Assembly (NCBI GenBank): GCA_023135745.1
Contig: JAGLSM010000100.1
Span: 1 to 7,188, forward strand
Source of the DNA: Spirochaetota bacterium
GTDB lineage: Bacteria > Spirochaetota > JAGLSM01
DNA length: 7,188 nt
Reading direction: 5' to 3'
Each line of letters starts with the position of its first letter. Within the stretch, counting starts at the first letter, position 1. The notes under the pieces were generated by a model. That model ran no database searches and was not told the origin of the DNA. It worked only from the letters and a program-made list of their open reading frames with translations. Shown here piece by piece: positions 1 through 6,000 of this stretch. Position numbers and translations under genes: made by a program.

Positions 1-17
1 CACATCCCCTCCTTGTG
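1..17 (-). promoter_or_regulatory. Shine-Dalgarno-like string of a possible divergent gene at the left edge
   Basis: Read on the minus strand, bases 14 to 6 are AAGGAGGGG, close to a perfect anti-16S match. It is followed at once by ATG (5-3) and an overlapping GTG (3-1). The spacing to that ATG is only 2-3 bases, so the true start may be the GTG or may lie just outside the window. If real, bases 1-72 are a divergent promoter region shared with comF. No coding sequence of that gene is visible, so this is inference from one motif. Confidence 0.3.
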
Positions 18-72
18 ACGCAGCTAGAAATGTAAATTTTCCTTTGTTAAAGAGTATCATTGGGGTATAGAG

Positions 73-810
73 ATGTCAACAAAAAATAAGCAGCACTTTC
101 TGAGCATTCTGAACTTTTTCAAGATCAGTTTTTTTCCTAAAAGATGTATTTTCTGTGATGATTGGTTTGAAGCTAAGGGTCTTATGTGCAAAAAATGTAT
201 TAATTCAATCTGCAAAATGGATAGACGTAAAACAAAATGTCTTGTTTGTGATTCTGAAATCGATAAGATGGATAAGAATGATACTGATACTTGTTCATCA
301 TGTCAGATGGGTAGGCCTTCATTTTCAAGGAATTTAAGCGCGATGGATTACAATGATGCGTTGGGAAAACTGATACATGCTGTGAAATTCGGGCAGCATA
401 GACAGGGCTGTCATGATCTGGCAGAGATTATGCACCGCCTTATTCCTGAATTGAATGCTGATAATACAGTTCTTTCATGGATACCCCTATCCCGTAGAAG
501 AAGGCTTCAACGAGGATTTAACCAGGCAGAAGAGATTGGGAAGCTCATTGCGGAAAAGAGGGATATATTATCCTTGAATGTTTTGAGCCGGATTTTAAAT
601 ACAAAACCGCAGGCAAGATTAAACGCGGAAAAAAGAGTTGAAAATATTAAGGGTGCCTTTGTTCCTTTAAATAATGACAAGTGGGTGGGTAAAAACATTA
701 TTCTGATAGATGATGTAATAACATCAGGATCAACCGCGCAAGCGGCTGCTGAAACGCTGCTTAAGTATGGATCAGGAAGGATCACTCTATTAACTGCCGG
801 AAGGGGGTAG
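73..810 (+). CDS. comF: ComF/GntX family phosphoribosyltransferase-fold protein
   Basis: This 245-residue protein has the two-part architecture of the ComF/GntX family. The N-terminal part (about 20-80) is cysteine-rich and zinc-ribbon-like: C25/C28, C39/C42, C56/C59 and C74/C77 form CxxC pairs. The C-terminal part is a type I PRTase fold. It carries the family segment WIPLSRRRRLQRGFNQAEE (about 136-154), the TKPQARLNAEKRVENIKGAF stretch (177-196) and the PRPP-binding loop IILIDDVITSGST (209-221) with its paired aspartates D213/D214. Length is normal for the family (about 220-250). ComF is needed for natural transformation in some bacteria, where it acts in the cytoplasm on incoming single-stranded DNA, but many carriers are not known to be competent and its reaction is unsettled. 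The ATG at 73 follows a weak GGGG at 62-65. It appears monocistronic in this window: a hairpin follows 10 bases after the stop. Confidence 0.93.
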   Translation: MSTKNKQHFLSILNFFKISFFPKRCIFCDDWFEAKGLMCKKCINSICKMDRRKTKCLVCDSEIDKMDKNDTDTCSSCQMGRPSFSRNLSAMDYNDALGKLIHAVKFGQHRQGCHDLAEIMHRLIPELNADNTVLSWIPLSRRRRLQRGFNQAEEIGKLIAEKRDILSLNVLSRILNTKPQARLNAEKRVENIKGAFVPLNNDKWVGKNIILIDDVITSGSTAQAAAETLLKYGSGRITLLTAGRG

Positions 811-820
811 GCGCAGGCAA

Positions 821-846
821 TGACCGGAGATTGAAATCTCCGGTCA
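821..846 (+). terminator. Perfect 12-bp hairpin just after comF, possible terminator without U-tract
   Basis: TGACCGGAGATT (821-832) and AATCTCCGGTCA (835-846) are exact reverse complements separated by GA; in RNA this gives about an 11-bp stem. It begins 10 bases after the comF stop. No T-run follows: the next bases are TGAGAAAAATC. It is therefore not a classical intrinsic terminator; a 3'-end-stabilising or Rho-assisted terminator hairpin is the best reading. Confidence 0.5.
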
Positions 847-900
847 TGAGAAAAATCATACAGCATGAACTCAGAATATTTTCTCATTTATGAGAAAAAT
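846..900. repeat. ATGAGAAAAAT direct repeat with an inverted copy
   Basis: ATGAGAAAAAT occurs at 846-856 and again at 890-900. Its inverse TTTTCTCAT lies at 879-887, directly before the second copy and separated from it by TT. The middle arm can pair with either flanking copy, giving two mutually exclusive weak stems just downstream of the comF hairpin. The function is unknown; it could simply extend the comF 3' end. Confidence 0.4.
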
Positions 901-989
901 GAGTAAAAAGGTGACATAAAATTCAATATTTTTTAAATCTATATATGTTTTTGTACCTTATATTTCCGGTTTTTTTGTATTTATAAAGA

Positions 990-1050
990 AAAAACAGTAT
1001 AAATTCAGGAAAAAACGGCAGTTTTTTATAAAAAAGACCTAAAAACAGCA
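990..1050 (+). promoter_or_regulatory. Three helically spaced A5CRGYA repeats, candidate enhancer sites
   Basis: AAAAACAGTA (990-999), AAAAACGGCA (1011-1020) and AAAAACAGCA (1041-1050) are three related direct repeats with starts 21 and 30 bases apart, that is about two and three helical turns. They lie 36 to 87 bases upstream of the -24 GG of the sigma-54 promoter. Sigma-54 promoters require an upstream-bound enhancer-binding protein, so these are candidate sites. The region is A/T-rich, so chance similarity is a real alternative. An AGCAG/CTGCT inverted repeat (1047-1051/1066-1070) overlaps the third copy. Confidence 0.35.
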
Positions 1051-1083
1051 GGAAATTGCCATAAACTGCTTTATTTCAGCTTT

Positions 1084-1100
1084 TTGGCATATAAATTGCA
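1084..1100 (+). promoter_or_regulatory. Sigma-54 (RpoN) -24/-12 promoter
   Basis: TTGGCATATAAATTGCA matches the TGGCAC-R-N4-TTGCW consensus at every defined position except the C after TGGCA. The invariant GG (1086-1087) and GC (1098-1099) are separated by exactly 10 bases. The expected transcription start is near 1110-1112. No protein-coding gene with its own ribosome site follows within 250 bases. What follows is a structured stretch ending in a terminator, so the promoter probably drives a small RNA. Confidence 0.75.
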
Positions 1101-1110
1101 ACATTATAGG

Positions 1111-1215
1111 TGTTGCCCCTCTCTTTTTAAAGTAGCGGGTTTGTTACGGTGTAATAATCCCGTCATAAATTTTAAAAAGAAAGACCCCTTGCTTATAAGC
1201 TTGGGGTTTTTTTTT
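1111..1215 (+). ncRNA. Putative sigma-54-dependent structured small RNA, about 105 nt
   Basis: The stretch lies between a sigma-54 promoter and an intrinsic terminator and has no convincing ORF. Its predicted fold is nested. A perfect 10-bp stem TCTTTTTAAA (1122-1131) / TTTAAAAAGA (1171-1180) encloses a hairpin in which CGGG (1136-1139) pairs with CCCG (1159-1162). After one T-T mismatch, TTGTTAC (1141-1147) pairs with GTAATAA (1151-1157) with one G-U pair and a GGT loop. The terminator hairpin follows. The 5' part carries an unpaired GCCCCTC run (1115-1121), a possible seed for Shine-Dalgarno-like targets. Qrr, GlmY, CrcZ and NrsZ are known sRNAs made from sigma-54 promoters, but I see no sequence kinship to them. 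The alternative is a 5' leader or riboswitch of ilvA, although the terminator lies about 260 bases before its start. Confidence 0.6.
1184..1215 (+). terminator. Strong intrinsic terminator of the putative sRNA
   Basis: ACCCC (1184-1188) pairs with GGGGT (1203-1207). A TT/TT internal loop and the palindrome GCTTATAAGC (1191-1200) form the tip, and nine consecutive T follow (1207-1215). This is a textbook Rho-independent terminator reading rightward. The gene to the left (comF) ends about 370 bases earlier and has its own hairpin, so this terminator most likely serves the RNA starting near 1111. Confidence 0.8.
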
Positions 1216-1330
1216 ACCCAATTTTTAAAATTTAATCCGGCTTGATTATATTTGATAAGTATGCCATATTGTTTTCAAGTATTAATAATATCAAAATAAC
1301 TGAATTGAATGATTATTCTAATTAGTTTAT
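1216..1330. other. AT-rich spacer with only a weak promoter candidate
   Basis: This part of the comF-ilvA interval holds no ORF with a ribosome site and no strong repeat. TTGATT (1242-1247), 17 bases, then CATATT (1265-1270) is a poor but possible sigma-70 promoter for ilvA or the small ORF at 1367; each hexamer matches 4 of 6 positions. Nothing else is supportable. Confidence 0.25.
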
Positions 1331-1418
1331 GGGCACCTCTAAAAACCCGACAAAGGAGGGGTTTAAATGCTGTTTTGCCCACAAGGGTACCTTCAAATTA
1401 GGATTATTAGAGGTACCC
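1331..1418. mobile_element. 88-bp MITE-like element with terminal inverted repeats and TTAT duplication
   Basis: GGGCACCTCTAA (1331-1342) and TTAGAGGTACCC (1407-1418) are inverted repeats matching at 11 of 12 positions. Both ends are flanked by the same 4 bases, TTAT (1327-1330 and 1419-1422), as expected for a target-site duplication. GGG-ACCTCT-type ends and 4-bp duplications resemble IS5-family elements as I remember them, so this could be a non-autonomous derivative whose internal SD-ATG is the remnant of a transposase start. It has no transposase coding capacity. The alternative is a native attenuator-like leader of ilvA. Confidence 0.45.
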
Positions 1419-1438
1419 TTATATTCTTTAAATATTGA
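1367..1438 (+). CDS. Possible 23-residue leader peptide upstream of ilvA
   Basis: ATG at 1367 is preceded by AAAGGAGGGG (1352-1361), the strongest plus-strand ribosome binding site in the window, at good spacing. The ORF reads MLFCPQGYLQ then IRIIRGTLIFFKY and stops at 1438, 37 bases before ilvA and in a different frame. It contains four isoleucines (11, 13, 14, 19) and three leucines. That is suggestive because threonine deaminase genes can be attenuated by branched-chain amino acids. Ribosomes pausing at Ile 11-14 would sit against the 3' arm of the inverted repeat 1383-1420. The SD itself lies in the loop of an AAACCC/GGGTTT stem (1343-1348/1359-1364). Against this, no intrinsic terminator lies between it and ilvA, and it falls in a MITE-like element. 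Confidence 0.35.
   Translation: MLFCPQGYLQIRIIRGTLIFFKY
1383..1420. repeat. Perfect 10-bp inverted repeat competing with an upstream arm
   Basis: AAGGGTACCT (1383-1392) and AGGTACCCTT (1411-1420) are exact inverted copies around an 18-base loop. The 3' arm can pair instead with 1331-1342, and TGGGCA (1330-1335) can pair with TGCCCA (1376-1381). The RNA therefore has at least two mutually exclusive folds, either regulatory alternatives or the result of nested terminal repeats in a small mobile element. Confidence 0.6.
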
Positions 1439-1475
1439 ACAAAAAATATTGAATAAATAAAAAAACGGGCTGAAT

Positions 1476-2990
1476 ATGTTTGAAAAATATGTAAAAAAAA
1501 TTCTGGATGCAAGTGTTTATGATGTTGCTGTCGAGACTCCTATTGACAGTGCAGACTTTCTCAGCGCTCGATTAAAAAATAATATACTTATCAAGAGAGA
1601 AGATCTGCAGCCGGTATTTTCTTTTAAAATCAGAGGAGCGTATAACAAGATAAAACTTCTTAATGATGATGAAAAGAAAAGAGGGGTTATCGCGGCATCT
1701 GCCGGGAATCACGCGCAGGGTGTAGCTCTGTCTGCATCAAAACTCGGGATAAAATCAAGAATAGTAATGTCATTAACTACCTCTGAAATAAAAGTGGACA
1801 GTGTAAGGAAAATGGGCGCGGAGGTAATACTTTATGGAGACACATTTGACGAAGCATATATTCATGCTAGGGATTTATCAAAAAAAGACAATAGCATATT
1901 CATCCATCCCTATGATGATCCGGATGTTATAGCCGGACAGGGGACTATAGGAATGGAGATGCTTCGGCAGTACTCAAAGCATATTGACGCGATATTTGTT
2001 CCTGTCGGCGGGGGCGGGCTGATTGGCGGTATTTCTGTATTTGTTAAGTATTTAAGACCTGAGATTAAAATCATTGGAGTTGAGGCTGATAATTCTGCTT
2101 GTCTATATGAAGCTTTGAAAGCAAATGAACGGGTAGTTCTTCCTCAAGTCGGTCTATTTGCTGATGGTGTTGCTGTGGCTCAAGTTGGTGAAGAACCTTT
2201 TAAACTTGCAGGGAAATATGTTGATGAAGTTATAAGGGTGAGTACAGATGAAATCTGCGGAGCAATCAAGGACATATTTGATGATACCAGATCAATTGCT
2301 GAACCCGCGGGAGCTCTTGCTCTTGCAGGTCTGAAAAAATATATTGTTGACAATGACCTAAGTGATAAAACCCTGATAGCTGTTAACAGCGGAGCCAATG
2401 TAAACTTTGACCGTCTTCGTCACATTGCTGAAAGATCAGAGTTAGGTGAAAAACGTGAAGCTATAATGGCAGTTACAATTCCTGAGCAGCCGGGAAGTTT
2501 CAGGGCGTTTTGTGAAACCCTGGGGAATCGTGATATTACCGAATTTAATTACAGGTATGCGGAAAAACAGGAGGCCCATATATTTGTAGGTGTGCGCATG
2601 AAGAAGGGTGACGGCGGGAGGAAAAACCTTGTTTCTACATTAACTTCTGATGGGTACAAGGTTGTCGATATGACAGATAATGAAATCGCGAAAATACATA
2701 TAAGATATATGGTAGGTGGACATGCTCATGAAGTTAAAGATGAGGTTATGTATCTTTTTGAGTTTCCCGAGAGACCGGGGGCGCTTTTAAAATTCCTGGA
2801 TGGACTTGGTCATCGTTGGAATATTTCAATGTTTCACTACCGCAATCATGGCGCGGCTTACGGCAGGGTTCTCATGGGGCTTCAAATTTCTCAGGGAGAA
2901 AAGAAGGAAGTAACTGATTTTCTTAATAACCTTGGATACAGGTATTGGGAAGATAGCGATAATCCGGCATACAGGTTATTTCTAGCATAA
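1476..2990 (+). CDS. ilvA: Biosynthetic threonine ammonia-lyase (threonine deaminase), long two-ACT form
   Basis: IlvA is a cytoplasmic PLP enzyme that converts L-threonine to 2-oxobutanoate and ammonia, the committed step toward isoleucine. The 504 residues align with E. coli IlvA (514) along the whole length as I recall it. The catalytic part (about 1-320) contains SFKIRGAY with the PLP lysine K51, SAGNHAQG (75-82), the phosphate-binding GGGG loop (178-181) and NSGANVNF (304-311). The regulatory part holds two ACT-like domains, about 327-400 (VTIPEQPGSFRAFCETLG) and 424-495 (FEFPERPGALLKFLDGLG), as in the isoleucine-inhibited, valine-activated biosynthetic form; short catabolic TdcB lacks them. 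Feedback inhibition by isoleucine is therefore expected. ATG at 1476 is the natural start by alignment, but its ribosome site is weak (CGGGC at 1466-1470 in an A-rich leader). A direct repeat AAATATTGAA (1430-1439, 1444-1453) precedes it. The next gene converges on it, with only 23 bases between stops. Confidence 0.97.
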   Translation: MFEKYVKKILDASVYDVAVETPIDSADFLSARLKNNILIKREDLQPVFSFKIRGAYNKIKLLNDDEKKRGVIAASAGNHAQGVALSASKLGIKSRIVMSLTTSEIKVDSVRKMGAEVILYGDTFDEAYIHARDLSKKDNSIFIHPYDDPDVIAGQGTIGMEMLRQYSKHIDAIFVPVGGGGLIGGISVFVKYLRPEIKIIGVEADNSACLYEALKANERVVLPQVGLFADGVAVAQVGEEPFKLAGKYVDEVIRVSTDEICGAIKDIFDDTRSIAEPAGALALAGLKKYIVDNDLSDKTLIAVNSGANVNFDRLRHIAERSELGEKREAIMAVTIPEQPGSFRAFCETLGNRDITEFNYRYAEKQEAHIFVGVRMKKGDGGRKNLVSTLTSDGYKVVDMTDNEIAKIHIRYMVGGHAHEVKDEVMYLFEFPERPGALLKFLDGLGHRWNISMFHYRNHGAAYGRVLMGLQISQGEKKEVTDFLNNLGYRYWEDSDNPAYRLFLA

Positions 2991-3013
2991 AAAATAAAAC
3001 AAATCCTATTTTA

Positions 3014-6000
3014 CTATTTAATCCTGATGCTTATTATAGTTATGTCGTCAATGTTGGACTCCGGAAGTTCAGTAGATTTTATTTTATTTAAAATAAAATC
3101 GTTTAATTGATTCATTGTAATTGCAGCTTTATTCTTTTTCATATGATCTTCAAGTAATTTAACCAGGATGTCATCTTCAAAATCAACGTTTAACGGATTG
3201 AGTGATTCCACAATACCATCGGTAAATAGTATTATAATATCGCCCTTTTCAATTTTTTTCTCAGCTGAAGTGAATTCCATGTCTTTAAAAATTCCGATGA
3301 TACGTCCCTTGGTTTTTAACGGGATAATCCTGCTTGAATTCTTTTTTATTAAATACTGGGACGGATGAGCCGCGCTTGAATAAATGATTCTGTCTTTATA
3401 AATGTCAAGGATAAAACTTGTAAAAAAGTTTTTGCTTATTAATTCATCTGCAAATTTTCTGTTAATGTAATCCATTCTTTCATGAGGTTCTCTGTTTTTA
3501 AAGGATTCTTTGTTTAATATGTCAATCTGCATTGTTGTCATTGCAGCCTGTGCTCCGTGTCCGCTGACATCAGAAATCATAAAGGAGGCGATCCCTTTTT
3601 TTAATACTGATACATTGTAGTAGTCTCCGCTTACTTTTTTATTCATAGGTAAATAACGTATATCAATATCAAGTTTGTTGATTTTTGTATAGAAATCCTT
3701 TGATGTAAGAATTGTCTTTTGTACAGATGATGCTTCCTGAAAGTCTTCATCAATTATCATTTGCTTCATAGCCAATTCATTCTCATTTTTTTTGTTATGA
3801 AGGAGATTGTTAATTCTTGCAATGAGTTCCTTCGCGTTGAATGGTTTTGTTATATAGTCATCCGATCCGTATTCCAGACCTTCAATTTTCTGTAGAATAT
3901 TAGCTTTTGCAGTCAAAAGTATTATTGGAGTGTGTTTTAAAATCGGATCTGATTTAACTATTTTACATAATTGATATCCGTTCATATTCGGCATCATTAC
4001 ATCAGAGAGTATTAAATCCGGCAGAGTTTTCTTAGCCTTTTTCAGTCCCTCTTTTCCATCCGAGGCATATTGTATTCTGTATTTCTTTTTTAAAATAAAT
4101 CCAATGAACTTTCTCATTTCAGGATTGTCATCAATAACCATTATTAAAGGGAATTTTTTCTGATTAATGCTTGATTCTTCTTTTGTTTCTATACTTAACT
4201 GCTCACTTACATTTTCTTCGTACGTATCATATTGATTAAGCATACTTATAATCTCAAATGAATTTATCTTTTTAAAATTTTCCGAGAGATTTTCTTTGCC
4301 GGTTGTGGTATTGTAAGGTATTTTAACCGTGAAAGTTGTTCCAATTCCTTTTTGACTGATTACTGAAATTGTACCGCCATGCAATTCTACAATTTCTTTT
4401 GTAAGAGTTAATCCTATTCCTGTACCCTGATTATTATGAGACTCGGAATCTCCTGCCTGTCCGAAGCGGCTGAAAATTACACTTATATCCTTGTGTGAAA
4501 TACCAATCCCGCTGTCGTGTACTTCAATAACAAATGTTTCTTTCTTTGAGTTTAAAGAGAGCGTTATACTGCCGCCCTTTGCTGTAAACTTTAACGCGTT
4601 TGAAAGCAGGTTGAAAACAGCTTTCTGAAACAGGTTTCGGTCTATATTTGCGATAAGGCCTTCAGTATTATCAATGTATTCAATTTTGAGGCCCTTGCTT
4701 TCAGCCGCGGATCTGATATTAAGCATATAAAACTGGAGGAGATTTGAGATATTGGTTTTTGTATAATTAACCAGCATTTTCCCTGCTTCTATTTTTGAAT
4801 AGTCCAACAGGTTATTTATGAGTTTTAAAAGATTGCTTGCGTTGTACATTATTGAATGGAAAATGTCATTATTTGTGTCGATTGTTTTGCCGTAATCTCC
4901 AAAGAGTAGTGATTCAACCGGGCCAAGGATCAATGTAAGAGGCGTTCTAAGTTCATGTGAGACATTTGTGAAGAATTTTGTTCTGAGACTGTTTAACTCT
5001 TTAAGCTTTTCGTTAGTATCTATTAGTCTTTCGTTAGCCTCTAATGCATTATTCTCAGCCATACTGATTCCCTCAAACAGGTAGATGCTTTTTAATGTAC
5101 TGCTGATTTGTAATCGTAAAGTTTCGTAGATTATTCCTTCTTTTGGGCCGATCTCCAGAATTATAATTCCAAGCTGATCCTGTCTTACAAAAAGAGGTTT
5201 GATTATTATTGTGTAACGTCTATTATTGGGAAGGAGCCCTTCAGGAAGAAGATCTTTAGTCAGGTATTCCTTGGATTTTTTTTGAATTGTTTTACGGCCT
5301 GATTTATTCCTTGCAAGAAGAAGATTTATTTTCTCAGGCATTTTCCATTTAATATTTCTTTTTCTTGGTACTTCTTTTGGATACAAAGATATATAACAGC
5401 TTTCAATTCCAAGCGAGGGAATTTCCTGATTTATCGTATCCATCAGCTTTTCAACATCTCTGGATGACATTAATGCTTGAACGGCTTCAATTGCAGTGTA
5501 AAAATGTTTTCCAATCTGAACTCCGCGTACCGCATGTTTAAGTTGAAGCATTTCACCGATCAGAACTCTGGCCATATGAAACAGGATATCAGTATCATGT
5601 ATTAACGAATTGTCATCAATGTTAAAGAGGATATGATTAGACAGAAGTGTTATGATATTCTGCCAGTAAGAAACATTTATACCCAGAGTAGAATCGTTGC
5701 TGAGGAATTTGCTTAATGTTTTTAAAAAATTTAATGAAAATTCTTCACCGGGATTGGAGTTTTTTAATTTTAGTGCTTCCATTACCCAGGCTTCAATTTC
5801 TACCGGTTGATTTCTTGAATCTCTGGAAAATTCCAGAATTTTGCCTATCAGCCACTCTTCCTGCTTTTCAATATTATTTTTATTTGTTTTAATATTTAAT
5901 TCGATATTATTAACATCTGATTCGATCATTTTGATTGATTGTGAGATGCAGCCGCAAGAGGAACGTATTTTTAATTTTGTCGGGAGGATCATTGTTTCCG

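Noticed and set aside
2..70. Open stretch ending in TAG at 68-70, possibly the 3' end of an upstream gene
   Set aside because: Only 22 codons are visible, with no recognisable sequence, and the minus-strand Shine-Dalgarno string at 6-14 suggests a divergent gene instead.
507..887. 126-residue open frame on the minus strand over comF
   Set aside because: It lies opposite the conserved PRPP-binding part of comF, has no recognisable domain, and ends across the comF 3' hairpin; a shadow frame.
945..986. Hydrophobic 13-codon ORF starting at ATG 945
   Set aside because: No ribosome binding site, AT-rich low-complexity composition; expected by chance.
1216..1475. T-box riboswitch upstream of ilvA
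   Set aside because: The conserved T-box sequence (AGGGTGGNACCGCG type) is absent, as is a terminator adjacent to ilvA.
2991..3013. Bidirectional terminator between the convergent ilvA and kinase genes
   Set aside because: The 23-base gap is simply A/T-rich; only a weak AAAATA/TATTTT pairing is possible and no GC stem exists.
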